Source: Trichosphaerium sp. ATCC 40318
Lineage: Eukaryota; Discosea; Flabellinia; Trichosidae
Assembly (NCBI GenBank): GCA_038496445.1
Contig: JALMLS010000377.1
Coordinates: 1 to 64,000 of the forward strand
DNA: 64,000 nt
Direction: 5' to 3'
Shown: positions 20,307 to 32,374 of the stretch, piece by piece
Layout of the letters: every line of letters starts with the position of its first letter
How positions within the stretch are numbered: the stretch's first letter is position 1
The notes under the pieces: generated by a model
The model's input: only the letters and a program-made list of their open reading frames with translations
What the model was told of the DNA's origin: nothing
Databases searched by the model: none
Translations under genes and position numbers: made by a program

Positions 20307-20690
20307 TTAACGCGTAGGAGCGCAATATTTGGCTTTTTTTGTGCCCGTGGGATGCAACGCGAAATAATTTCCTTTAACAAAAGCTAAATTATGGTGGTGG
20401 AACCGTACTGTGAGCGTGTTGGCGTTTTGCCCCTTTGTGACGCGTAATGTGTGCACAGTTCGTTCGCCGTCATTTCTGTACAAATCTTTTGGTTTTGCAG
20501 TGTGTCGGAGTCGACAAAACTGTATTGGTGTACATTTATTAGTATAACGCACAGAACGTTTCAGCGTGAGCTCACACGCTAACATATAACGTAAAGAGCA
20601 CGTGAAGTGGGGAAGCTGATGCTGTGGCAGATAAAAACAAGCTAAGTATTTTGTTTTCAAAGTTTTTCTTTTATTTGCGTTTGCCTCCAT
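20307..20690 (-). CDS. Unrecognised 127-aa ORF just upstream of the methyltransferase
   Basis: Open frame from ATG (MEANANKRKTLKTKYLA) to a TAA two bases before the proposed start of the RsmJ-type gene, on the same strand. It is basic, with His-rich RFHHHNLAFVKGNYFALHPTG. It contains no family signature that I know. It could be a separate small gene or an N-terminal exon of the methyltransferase, joined by a splice removing the stop. The close head-to-tail spacing makes the second reading worth testing. Confidence 0.4.
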   Translation of the reverse strand: MEANANKRKTLKTKYLACFYLPQHQLPHFTCSLRYMLACELTLKRSVRYTNKCTPIQFCRLRHTAKPKDLYRNDGERTVHTLRVTKGQNANTLTVRFHHHNLAFVKGNYFALHPTGTKKAKYCAPTR

Positions 20691-20717
20691 CTGAGAGCAT
20701 ACACAACGCCACAACGA

Positions 20718-21115
20718 ATGACGTCAGCCCGTGAGTACTTCTTCAAGGACGACGTAGTAGAAAAAGGCGTGCCAATAAAAGAAGACGACTTTTGGGAACT
20801 CATACGCGAAGTGAAGAGAATACAAGCCAAAGGGAGCAAACAATGGGTTCGAGATGAATGTTTGGCTGCTAAAGCGCTGTTAAAGCAGTGTATAAGCGAA
20901 AGGGGCGTACTGCGGTGTATGGGCGAAACAGAGAACCTATTTGATTGTTCTCACGTTAAAAATGTACGCGTCTTTTTTTTTTTGTAATTTGATTTTCCGT
21001 GTCGTGCAAGTATTAATGAATTGCTACTTAGGCAGAATACGAGTACCTACAACACGAGTGGATGCAAAGACAACTCAGTATATTTGAGGAAACTCGCATT
21101 GCTCAAGATGATTGA
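20718..21115 (+). CDS. Twin CX9C protein, probably mitochondrial intermembrane space
   Basis: Two exons, 20718-20963 and 21032-21115, joined in phase (AAT|GCA). The sequence has two CX9C motifs: C-LAAKALLKQ-C and, after eight residues, C-MGETENLFD-C, the CHCH hairpin-helix signature. Such proteins are imported by the Mia40 disulfide relay and often serve respiratory-chain assembly. The N-terminal region (DDFWELIREVKRIQAKG) and C-terminal tail (EYEYLQHEWMQRQLSIFEE) are helical and charged. The exact family member (COX, complex I or other assembly factor) cannot be named. It diverges from the ORF at 20307-20690 with only about 27 bases between starts. Confidence 0.75.
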
Positions 21116-21318
21116 CACGGCCACCATCTCTCACTGTATTTCTAAATGTACCATGTGCTTTTTTTTTGTAGTCCATACCTGCTGTCATTAAAATCTACAT
21201 GGTATCCAACAAATCTATTATTTTTTTTTTTGGCTATGCACCTATGGAGTAGCTTGTTTTTTACAACTACAACTATTTTATTTTCTACTATGTACATTTT
21301 TTTTTCAAAACTGTTTGG

Positions 21319-22678
21319 TCACCCGTCTAAGCATGCCTCCAAGAGCGCGCACTCTCGTTCAGCTACAGCCACAATCGATTTCACTTGTTCTTGTGATATG
21401 CGAACATTGGCAGAGTTGACAACTATAGCAGGAATAGACCCTCTTAAATCTGTCAAGTTACAGTGCACAAGTCGCACTTTGCCATTGTCCAACTGCTCTA
21501 TCATTCGCAATTGAAATAAAACCGTGCAACGTATGAAGTCTTTTTGCCTTTGCATCAGGCTATCAAAAGTGTCAAAAAAAACGCAATTGAAGTTTAAAAT
21601 GACAATTAGCGTACCCGCTTTTGACTGACTTGTCAAGTATGTAGTGCTTGCCCATAGAATCTTGCCATACACGTCGCACAATGAGAAAGTCTCTATCTGA
21701 CACGGTACTTGTCTTGACAGTAAATTTCCAATGTTGCAAGGTAACATTCTCGTTTACTGTTTGTACAATTTCTCCAGATATAAAATCTGAATTCCATTCT
21801 TTTTGATTCAAAGTAAATAAAAAGCGCAACAGTACAAGTGTCCTTGGAGGTACCTTTGTGATATTCGAATAATTGAGTATGCAGTACTTGCATCAGGGAC
21901 TCGGCTGATGCTGTTGTAACAGTCTCGACTCTGATGGCACGAATTGGGATATTATTCAACGAGCACGTGCAAACTTTTACTTCGCCGTCACGTTCAAGTT
22001 CCCAAGTAGGGTTCAGAGGGTCGTTGTTTTGTACAATGTTCATTATTTTTTTGGCCCACGCATCACTTATCTAGCCGTGCGATCAACACAAAGTACCAAA
22101 ACAATTTATGTAAAAAAAAAGAGCTTTACCTCACCAAGTAATTCCTCATTGGTTGGTACTTTAGTAAACGCATAGAAAGCTGTCGAACTGTTTTCAAATG
22201 GCCCGCCCCTAGTCTTAATATTGCAAAAGAAGCCTGCCTGCATGAGCTCGGTAGCATGTTCAGTCGCATCAGATTCTGAAAGTTTGAGTATTTCTCGCAG
22301 GTGTGCTACTGCGTCACTTCCTAGAGCGCGTCAATTTTGTGACAGGATCATTTTTCAAAAAACGCGGAAAATAATTCCCTCGAGAGCTAAAAATGATTTG
22401 TTTATTGCCCCTTTTGTCCTTTTGGGGTTTTACGTACCTGTGAAACATTTGTTGTATTTTTTAAAGCGTATAGATCTATCTTTGATTTGTATTACGCCTA
22501 TGCGTTTTTTAGACCATTGAACATGCGATAGGGGCAAATAGAGGCAATGTGCAATTTCTCCGATGTGGAGAAACAATACAAAATACTGCGTACGTTTCAG
22601 CTTGCGCATAGTTGAGCGTTTTTCTTGTACTTTTGTGAGAGGTACTTCAACCCACCCGTCTGCTTCTTTGTTTTCCAT
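21319..22678 (-). CDS. START-domain lipid-transfer protein
   Basis: The first exon starts MENKEADGWVEVPLTKVQE and continues with an aromatic/basic segment (LYLPLSHVQWSKKRIGVIQI) that may be a small PH-like or membrane-facing module. Downstream exons carry START features: PTWELERDGEVKVCTC, then a helix with QLFEYHK, then VSDRDFLIVRRVWQDSMGK, and near the C-terminus RGSIPAIVVNSANV followed by a long amphipathic helix (QVKSIVAVAERECALLEA). The START fold binds a sterol or phospholipid in a helix-capped groove. No specific ligand can be inferred. There are several short introns with GTACxx donors. It lies on the same strand as the methionine synthase reductase gene, 240 bases downstream of it. 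Confidence 0.72.
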
Positions 22679-22918
22679 TCTACGCCAACTTAATGAAGGT
22701 CTTTGTACGAGCATACGTTGCTACACTTATTAAAGTGGAATAATCTTCGGAAGTATGAAAAAGCTAAAGTTGACTTTTTTTTCACTGAAACACACAGTCC
22801 AAGAGAGTGACTAAAACTTGATTGACAATTGCGTTGCCACTTTTGCGCCACTACAAATAACTACACAGTGTATGAACCAAAGAGCTTTTAATTTTTTTTC
22901 TTTTTCAAGTTGCGCTTT

Positions 22919-25671
22919 TTATGCCCAAACGTCAAGCATGTAGCGATTTGCTTGTTGCCATTTTAGTAGTTGCACTCGAGCATCTTTGGTGCTTAATTTT
23001 CCTTCCTCTTCCAAACACTTTGTCATAGCGGCATAAACTCCAGGAGCCATTCCTTTAGCATCACTACAGCAGATCATTAGCTACAATAAAAACAAATTTT
23101 GCGATTTTGCTTCTTATTAGCGATGGCACATACCCACAAATATAAAAGTAAGCGCCCTTTTCCAACATTTGTTCTGTGACTAGTGCTTTGTTCTCTAAGA
23201 TCTTATCTTGAACATACACAACATCTTTTGTTTCTCTTGAATATGCAACAAAGTAGTCTGTGAGTATGCCACTCTCTTTGAAAGCTATAAAAGCGTTAAT
23301 CAAAGTGATTGTTCTTCTTGATTCTGCTCTGAGAGCGTACCTTCCATATCTTCTTTGTACAAATGGTCTGTGTCTTTATTTCGACAACCGAAAAATAACC
23401 AAGCCGGACCTATTTCTTTCTTCTCAACATCACTATACATTTCTATAAGTAAATACAGTACGAGATGATATTTAAAATACCGTAAGTGTTTTCTTTGTTG
23501 TAAAAACGCCCGAAATGGGGCTACTCCAGTTCCTGGACCAACCATAATCAGTGGTATTGTTGGATCATCTGGTAATCCGAATTTGGACATTGTTTTTCTT
23601 GGGAATATTTGAACAGTTTGTGGCGCTACAGCATCTGTACTGTCACTTGTTTCGCTTTCTTTTGTTGGTTTGTATACGTGCGTAACTTTTCCAGTCGCGA
23701 TAGCTTTGTCTCGTAGGAAGTGGGAACAGATACCTTTGAATAACTTTTTGGATGTCTTGCGCTCGAATTCTACAATTGTAAAAGCAGTCTGCATACGATT
23801 CTCGTTGGGTGGGACATTGGCATTACAAATAGAATAATACCGTGGTTTTAAACTGCTCAGCGTATCTACAAGATGGTCCAATGGAGGATTGCAAGTTTTA
23901 AATGTTTGAAGGATGTCATAAAAAGTTGGTTGTACAGCTTCGATTGCAGCTTTGTATTGTTTCCTCCCTTAATTAGATGTCAGGTCTCCAATTTCGATGC
24001 ATTTAATATGTAGTAAAGTTGCTTACCTTTGATAGATGCCAGACACTCAAGTTGCAATTTTTCTTGCTTGTCTGTTGTGTAATTGGATAATGTCATTAAA
24101 AAATTCTTTCGTGGTACAGATGTGAGGTCAACGCAATGTTTAAATATGTGTCGTATTGTGCAAGGTGATTCAATGTGTTCAGCATTTTTCCCTTCATGTT
24201 GACTCCTCAGTGAAATAGTTACCCACCTTTTAATAAGAAACAAATTCATCAGATACCAAGTATAATTACTTATAAAAAGCTCACCTGTCACCTTCCAAGT
24301 TGAGACGTTTTAGTGTATTATCAACAAGCTCATTAGTGTTTTCACAAATGACCCCTAAGGCGCTTTAGTCAAACAGCAAGCGTAGTATAAATTTAAACGA
24401 ACCAAAAGCGCCACCAGGTGTTAGTGAGATGTCTGAACCGGTTGTGTCAAGTGTCAACTCATAAACTTGCTTCACAGCATCATCTCTTGTGAGACAGCGG
24501 GCATCAAGAATAGTTGCCTCAAACGGATTATCACTAGACAATAGTTGGTATACTAAACATCATTTAAAAAAGGTAAACTTACAGTGTGTAGTCTTTACTC
24601 TCTACTGGTTTAGAAGGTTTAGCAGCAGGTTTAAATCCCTGACAATATTTGAGTTAGATTCGAAGATATTACAACGCACATACCTCTTCAAGAAACGTGA
24701 TTTTTGATACTAAGTCTGGGATTTTAGGGTAACCTTTGCGTTTAGAAAATTTCCTTCTCAGTCAGTAAGCTTTGGTACTTGGTAAGTTCTCCTATCGTAC
24801 ACTGGTTTAATAACTTCAAGCTCTTCGGTTTGACTATCCTCCTCATCTACATCTGCCACTGCCGGTGCTGCAAGTGCTGATGAAGTGGTTGAGGAGAAAA
24901 AGTGTTCAGTTTCTTTCCACAAGTTTTCTATCCACGGTTCAACAACTTCAGTGAGACTAAAAACGAGCAGTTAATAAAACTTTTGTGTTTTTAATGTGTT
25001 GTCCGTACTCAGTCGCGTCATCCGCTTCGCCAAGCGTATAATAAACATTGGCACCAAAGTACTCAAGAGCTTTATGAAGTGCACGTGGAAATCCCTAAAG
25101 GCAAAATCAATAGTTAGAGAGGTTCTTGGGTGCAGTTGTAGTGGTTTTACCTGATAAGTTGAGTAGTTTGTATCGCCTAATCCCAATATTGTGTAATTTA
25201 CATATTGTAACCATTTTCCTTTGTCCACTGGGTTTTTCTTATCTTTGAACATGCGTCGACGCATAAATCGGAAGAATCTACGAGTTGATAAGAAATATTG
25301 TTCGTCAACACACGTTTTGTACTTGTCTACACTTTGAGGAGGGTCTCCGTCGCCTGTGCTAGAAGTTACAATTATAAGTGGGTCCATTGGCCATTCGGTT
25401 GTCAAGTTTAGCTTACAATTGAGATTAGAACGCGGAAAACGCGGTTAAAGGGCGTATTATTGTCAAATTGAAGTGTTAAAACACATACCTTTTCATAATC
25501 CTTCAAGTTGTGTCTGTAGGCTACAAAACCTTTTGAACTAGCTTCCTCGTATATTCTTTTAGATATTTCTTCCGAATTACCAGTTTCCGAGCCATACAAC
25601 ACTAGTATTTTTCGCACGCGTTTCCCAACGTTTGGTATATGTGAGCATCCTCCAGAGGTGTGGTCGCACAT
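22919..25671 (-). CDS. MTRR: Methionine synthase reductase (diflavin reductase)
   Basis: NADPH/FAD/FMN enzyme that reactivates cobalamin-dependent methionine synthase. Domains in order: an FMN-binding flavodoxin (ILVLYGSETGNSEEIS, then TSSTGDGDPPQSVDKYK and ILGLGDTNYSTYQ), a connecting domain, an FAD domain (PRYYSICNAN), an NADPH domain (PLIMVGPGTGVAPFRAFLQQ, AWLFFGCRNKDTDHLY, GAYFYICG) and the C-terminal tail YMLDVWA. The variant STGDGDPP and the block SVPRKNFLMTLSNYTTDKQE favour methionine synthase reductase over cytochrome P450 reductase or NDOR1. At least ten introns are short. One of 44 nt removes an in-frame stop and restores IKPVRKFSKRKGYPKIPD. The gene implies use of vitamin B12 by the organism. 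Confidence 0.9.
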
Positions 25672-25795
25672 AGTACTTGATGCTGTGATGTATAAAAAGA
25701 CGTTTGGTATTTGATAAGCTAAATCCGAAAAGTGTGATAAGTGCAAAAAGTGACTTTTCAGTTTTTTTTTCTAATTCTTATGTGTTTCCACATCT

Positions 25796-26100
25796 TCAGC
25801 ATTGAATAACGGGAAACCTGAAAACGCTTATGTGCATTTCTTCATGTTTATCAGTTGCAACGTAATATTGTTGTTCACTAATACAATCTTGTCTTTTATT
25901 GGTTTTTTGAAGAATAACAGCACACCTGTATATTGGTATATTAATAGTTACATGTAGTTTAATCACTAAGTAAAAACAAAAAGAAACTGTAGCTGGTTTA
26001 TTGAAGTGGTGCAAACACAACGAACAAATCTATTGACTGTTAATACCAATTCACTCGAGATTTAAGTGAAATTCCACGTAAAACTAAGAATAATACAATA
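25796..26100 (-). CDS. Possible small spliced gene, unrecognised
   Basis: Between the reductase start and the J-protein start, the minus strand reads [20 protein letters not shown] and ends at a TAA after FPVIQC. Upstream pieces would need one or two short introns. Composition is protein-like but there is no family signature. A weak candidate. Confidence 0.25.
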
Positions 26101-26141
26101 TTTTATACGTAACTTACCAAAAGCAATACCAATACAGTATA

Positions 26142-27101
26142 ATGAACGTTTTACAACTTATTGATGTCATCAAGTACGTTGCAGCACGTTACCTAACCTT
26201 TTACAGCGAGCTCACCATAATTTTTTACAGTCGTTCCAGCTCTGCGTTTGAGATTCTGGGCGTGCCAAGGTGGGCAAGTGAGGAAGATATAAAGAAGAGT
26301 TACCGCCGTTTGAGCTTTATGCTTCATCCAGATAAAAATCAAGCGGATCCATACGCGTCACTAAAAGAAGAAGCGTTTAAACGTGTAACGACGGCCTACG
26401 TACGTGGTAAATTAAAAAAAAAGTGCTAAATTTGTTTTAGAACCTCGTTTGTAATACAAAACGAGAAGCCCCACCCACACTGCACTCCGTAAAAAGGGTA
26501 CGAAAACTCACAGCTTGAAGTTAAAACAATGACTGGATTTTGGCAACAAAACCCGAAAAAATAGCTATTTACAACGGTAGCGCTTACGTGTATTTACTAG
26601 GTAGCTAAGCCAAATGTGTATGCGAACACTGACACTGTAGAATATAAACTATATCACCTAATGTGTAAAAATTTACTGGACAACTTTGAACGTGGTCAGC
26701 AAGGTCAGAAACGCGGACCAGCTATAATGATGAATGAACATTTACATGTTAACAAACGACCACGAACGACAATGTCAAGTACAACTATTACACAAAGTCA
26801 CAACACATATAATCATGGAGGCGCACGCGTACAGACAACGTTACAAATGACACAATCACATACAAATACACAACATGGACAAACTTTTGAACAAACTATA
26901 AGTATAGAAAGTAGACCATTTGGATCAAACCCCTCTCTTCTGGCAAGGGTTAATAGATTTTTGAACGATAAACTTGAGCAAGTTGATGGTATGATGGAAC
27001 ACAACCAAAACGATTCTAACATAGGCACACTCACAAAAAAAAGAGAAACATTTTTAAATCTACAACATAAGTTTGTGGAAAACAATAACGACTGTAAATA
27101 A
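26142..27101 (+). CDS. J-domain (DnaJ-like) co-chaperone
   Basis: The N-terminus holds a J domain: [20 protein letters not shown], then [18 protein letters not shown] with the HPD tripeptide that stimulates Hsp70 ATPase. A 201-nt intron (26400-26600) joins TTAY to [15 protein letters not shown] in phase. A 57-nt candidate intron near 26174-26230 is in phase either way, so it is undecided. The rest is Gln/Thr/His-rich ([14 protein letters not shown]) with a short helical C-terminus ([15 protein letters not shown]). No zinc finger or classical substrate domain is present, so this is a class C J protein. No transmembrane segment is seen. Partner Hsp70 and client unknown. Confidence 0.82.
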
Positions 27102-27241
27102 ACACCTGTACAATAGCACATCAAAAAATCAAACCAGTAATTTGACGTACTTGACTTATCGCAAACTTTTGCGGCTTGTAAGTAATTTAACACGCATAAA
27201 CTACATATACTCGTAGACCATAATACAAAGAAAGCGCACAC

Positions 27242-30200
27242 ATGCGCCGAGGGTTGAATTTAACAATTGTACTGTTTACTTTAATCACGTGTACAATCAG
27301 CCGTCTTATATACGTTTCAACGCAAGGTATTAGTTTTTCCTTGCGTCCAGAGCCGTATGCAGTTCCTTTATTCCACTATAGGTTCCCATGATCCGAATTG
27401 CGGCACTATAGAAAACACGTGCGCTAAAATATCTGTGGCTGTCACTGTGTCGAATACTGGTTCGTACACGAGTTCGTCAACTTATATACAGTGACGTTTC
27501 TTTAGGTGACGAAATCGTTGTATACCCTGGCCTATACGACGATCACACTGTATTTTATCACAGTGTGACAATAAGGTCGCTCTCCACAACCGCCCCCGCA
27601 GTGATACAAGGAGAAGTAGAGGCAGTAAGTTTGAAAACAAATGTTACATTTTCTAACTTTGCAACCAGGACTTTATACTTCATGCTGTATTTCCACATAA
27701 CGGAACAGGTTTGATGAATTTTCGCACCTACTTTCATAGTACCAACGAAAGCTCATAGGAACCTTAAATATTTCAGATATGATATTCAGAGGCTCTGGCT
27801 CGATGACGAGATTAATGACTGGTTTGAAGGTCGACTTGGGAAACCAAGTCAACCTTTCAAATGTCACATTCTCAGATTTTTACTACACAGGGGTATTTAC
27901 AAACACGATGTTCCAAATACTAATCTTAAGATGAGATGGGCGCAGCGGCAAGTTTTTATAATACACGAACAATAGAAGTGTCAGGATGTCACTTTGAAAA
28001 CAATACAGCACAAAATTATGTAAGGCTTCAAAAGTTTGTTATACAGCGTGAGTAAACATGTTTTAGGGTGGAGGTATTTCTGTTGTTTCGACTGGATTGG
28101 CGCTAGATGGTCTACAATACTTGAAGGTAATCAATAGTAGTTTTGTTGACAACGACGCATTTTACGGGGGAGGCTTATCTGTACACTACGAGAACAATCA
28201 CAATGGTACCCCTTTGAGCACCAATTTTTGTAACCTATTGTAGGAATTTGCAGCCAATGCGGCATCCATGTGATAGACAACAGATTTGAAAACAATCATG
28301 CAATGTATGTACTTAGTTTCGTACTATACAAGCTTAATAGCACAGGTTCACAGGAGGAGGATTGGACATCTTTTCAGATAGGGACATACCAATACAGAGT
28401 ACTTAGCTCATTTCAGCTACAAAATACTTACCTGTCAGAGCTCAATATTGAGGGTAATCTGTTTCTCTCCAATAATGCTTCGGAAAATGGTGGCGGTGTC
28501 AGGATACTACATGCGGAAGGAGATGGATTAGAGTTACGGTTTTATTCTTATAATTTGTTATTGATTGCCTGTTTTAGAGTGTATATTAAAAATTGTAATT
28601 TTACATTGAATACTGCAGGGATAGACGGTACAGTTCGCATACATATGTATTTGTGCTCATGAGTATTTAGGTGGTGGATTGTATTATCCGGGTATAAACA
28701 CTATTGATAAGGAAACTAATTCCTTTGTAGGTAGGAACTACGACACACTAATGGTGTCCTCATCTACGTTTTTACAGAATAGGTACAGTAAACGAAATGT
28801 TGTACCTCACAAAATCTAGCTGCTCGAAGACTGGCGGTGCCATCAGCGCAAGAATTAGCGAGCCAGGTAGAGTTGGAATAGACAATGTCACGATGGTACG
28901 TTTTCTTTTTCTTCAGGCGCTCACACTACCAAGGCACAAAACACAGCCGGTTATTTTGGAGGAGGTTTGTACCTAGAAGGCAGCTTAAACTTTACAATGA
29001 CCTCTTGCACATTAATTGAAAATGACGCTGTTCGAGGTGGTACAGTACGTTGTATGTTGAACTTCTTGACATGATTTTTGTATGATAGCTCTACTCAGAG
29101 GCATTTGGCGCTCTCATTATAAGCGATGACTCCATCTTACTGTTTCCAAATTCTTCCTCAGAAGCGTTAACAAACGGATTCGAATCCTTCAGAGCATCAG
29201 TTGAAATAGGTGCTAAGATAATGTGTCCTAAAGGTGCAAAAATGATACGTCTTACATATGAGACCAATATAAGGTACACTATCACGTGGTATAAATTTGA
29301 CATAATCTAATATTTCATGTAGAACATACACCTCATATTCTTGCGAAGCATGTCCTCATGGTAGGAACGCCAAGCACGTGGCAAGCACTAAATATTTGTA
29401 GGAACATATAGTCTGTCTACTGGTGAACAAAATGGTGACATCCAATGCTTGGAGTGCCCCCATGGAGCAACTTGCTCTGGGGCAGCCAACGTTACAGCAC
29501 TTGCTCATTATTGGGGTATAGTGGGTACCGATGACACACTTAAATTCTACTCTTGTCCAAACGGGTTCGATACTCTTACATTAATTTGTCTGAAAGCTAA
29601 TCATCGTCACTTACAAAAGCACAGGTATTGTTGTAGTAACATAGAGCACCGTTGCAAATATAACTATTGTGCTTCACGAAGAACAGGCATACTTTGTGGA
29701 ACATGTGAAGGTGCGCAAATACTTATCTCGTTCACATGTCAATTTAAATTAAGATGGAACATCCGCCGGTTTTGGCGCTCATGGTTGTGTATCAAACGAA
29801 AATTGCAATTCTCATCTAGTTTTGGGGCTAGTCATAGCGTTTGCTCTTCTATACGCACTACTACTACTAGTAGTTCCTCATGGGAAATCAGGTATGTAGC
29901 CTTGGTCTCTTCACATACGGAACTATCTAATGTGGTCTAGGCGACTTCAAAGTACTGCTATATTTTTACCAAGTTGTAAGCGATATCCAATATTGTTACT
30001 TGTGATTAATCTTGTACAAGGTATTTGCTGTTACGCCCAAATTGCGAGACGTGTGGCAGGATTATCTTATACTTATTACAACATCTGCTTCTGATGTGGC
30101 AAATCTCACAATTCCGGGTTTTTTCAGCGGTATTTGCCTTTTTCCGGACCTAAAGACCTTTCATCAAATGTTACTACATTACTTATTTCCAATCATACTT

Positions 30201-31589
30201 ATAACGGCCCTATTGTACTATTTTCTTGCCGTGAAAGTAGCATTCAGAATAAAGCGTTGGTGGAACCTGAAAAAGAAAGAAAAAGAGGAAACAACTGAGA
30301 AAACAAGACTTACACAGACTGTAAATGATACCAATAGTGTACGCGACTGGACTGAGATGGTAAGAGCCTTATTTGTTTGCTTACTAGTTTACGAAGCTGC
30401 AGGTCTCAACTGCTGATACAGAACCAGAACACGAAGCCACCCCGTTGATTGTACCTGAGACCAAGGACATACATGGAGTGATGGTAAACGATCGATTCGC
30501 GTCAGCAGGAATTACCATGGTAATACTGTCGTACTCAGGATTTACATACACATCCCTAAAAATGCTGCACTGCGTTGACATACAAGCAAGTTACAATAAG
30601 GTAGCAAACAATCTAAAAAGTAATTAGGGTCAAGCTAGGTTATTCGCAGCAGCAGATGAAGTAAAATGTTATCAAGTACGCATATTACGGAGGGTTTTTT
30701 CTAACCTTATTTTAGTGGTGGCAGGCACGTGATTAATTTATCTCGAAAATTTCTTACTCGAATGTCAAAAGGGTTTCATAATCGCTTTTGTGTGTTTAGT
30801 TCTAGCACCTCTACCAATTTTATTGCTCTTCTTTCGCAGGTAGTAACATTGCCCAAATAAATGGCTCACTTCTTTAGGTTTGGACGAAAATATAAATTAT
30901 TTAGAAGTGCACTTGCTGTAATTGAAGTACATTGTGTTTAACGGTTCTTCATGAGCGCTTATCTCTACTAGGACCCATACAAACAAGGAACTAAATGGTG
31001 CATCTACAGGGTTGATGAAGTGATCTAAGAAATTTGTAGGTGGGAGACAGTCAGACTATTCAGACGCTTTGTAATCATCTTGTTCTTTGCATTTATAATA
31101 GACCCTTACCTACGTACAACCATCGACTACATTGCACCAACCATTTACTTTCTTTAAAGGTACAATGTGCATAGCGCTATCTTGCTTTATAATCCTCATG
31201 TCTCACATATACTTTGAACCTTTCGTGTCAAAATTTACCCAATGGTACGTCTTTCGTTAGAACGCTAAAAAAATCCACTCTGAACAATCTGTTATCAGGT
31301 CTGAAACAGGCTCACTCGTCATTTTGTTCCTACTATCAATGCTCAACGTAAGGGATGGAGTACTTCAGACAGCAGGTGCCATATTAATCCCCTGTTCTGT
31401 ATTGCTGTTAATCTCCCCAAAGGTGCTAACGGTATCTCCGGTAAAATGCAAGAAGCAACCACAACTGGCATTGACATCCTGGTAATAGCGTGCACTATTA
31501 TGCCTCTAATATGGGCGCTAGCAGCGCTCATTCGGGGTTTTAGATCTTGTATAAATGGGTGCGGCGGCATAGCATTGTGTGCGTTGTAA
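27242..31589 (+). CDS. Large membrane receptor with parallel beta-helix ectodomain
   Basis: Starts with a signal peptide (MRRGLNLTIVLFTLITCTIS). The ectodomain is made of beta-helix rungs. GDEIVVYPGLYDDHT opens it, and repeated Asn/Gly-rich turns follow, such as NNASENGGGVRILHAEG and NTAGYFGGGLYLEGS, as in outer-membrane-type or pectate-lyase-like repeats. A Cys-rich module follows (CPHGATCSGAANVTALAHYWG split over the run, then CASRRTGILCGTCEG). The C-terminal part has several hydrophobic segments (LFPIILITALLYYFLAV, GFIIAFVCLVLAPLPILLLFF, IDILVIACTIMPLIWALAAL). This layout resembles large protist surface proteins of unknown role. Many short introns are needed; the exon joins past 30,400 are approximate and the stop at 31,589 is likely but not certain. 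Confidence 0.68.
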
Positions 31590-31900
31590 TATTGGCAAAC
31601 GTGCCAAGGAATGAAACAAAGAACAGTACAAAAAAAATGACGTTTTAATTATCTAGAAATGTCTAAGTACTTTGCTGTAATTTGGGTTCCTTATAGGTTT
31701 GTGTGGGTCATAGCCCAATTGTTTCCTAAACGCCAGCTTAGCCTATCGACTAGCAAGAAAGTAAAAATGGTCTAGTACCTAGTTAAGTGCATGTGTCTTG
31801 CATAATCATCTGGGTCAAGCCTGTTGCAATTTGGTTATCCTAAAGTGTCAAAAAATACCCCCTTACTGTGTTGGATCTTTGTATGCTCTGTTTTCTTCAA

Positions 31901-32290
31901 CTACTTCATGGGACTCACGCAAAGAACCGTCCTTGATCTACAGACATGACATTTAGGAAACTTGTAAAGTGAATTTAACGCTAAATGGCTCATTACCCTA
32001 TAGCGACCGCCTTGTATGCGTGTGGCGTTTGGTGTGATCATTTTAAGAAAGTCAAGGCGTGATTGCGTCTGTCAAGGCAGTAAACTCAAGAGTAACACCG
32101 AAATACACTTGCTGAAGCAAATACGTACCTTTGCAGCAAATTTTTCAATTGCTTCTTCATCTACAACGCCTCTCATGGCTTCAAAATGCTTTCTTGTTTC
32201 AACAAGCATCTTTCTGCCTCTATCAGCGTCAGCTTCTTGTAGCGCCTTCACTGCGCGTAAATTTGTACGGTACAGAGATAATACGCGCAT
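31901..32290 (-). CDS. LYR-motif mitochondrial protein
   Basis: The start MRVLSLYRTNLRAVKALQEA places the LYR tripeptide in the first helix, the site that binds the acyl-carrier protein in mitochondrial assembly factors. A 54-nt intron with a GTACGT donor joins EKFAAK to TQSRLDFLKMITPNATR. Arg-Leu-Asp-Phe-Leu-x-Met-Ile-Thr-Pro resembles the end of small plant and protist LYR proteins. The downstream reading to the stop at 31901 may be partly UTR. Client complex unknown. Divergent from the transporter gene, 84 bases between starts. Confidence 0.62.
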
Positions 32291-32374
32291 TGCGTGTCAC
32301 TTCTGTTGGAATAGTAGCGAATTTCACATTAGACCAATTAAGTTACAGTTTTGTTAAAGCATGAGCGTACATAC

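Noticed and set aside
24971-25405. Cytochrome P450 reductase or NDOR1 as identity of the diflavin enzyme
   Set aside because: The STGDGDPP form and the block after the FMN domain fit methionine synthase reductase better; no N-terminal membrane anchor is present.
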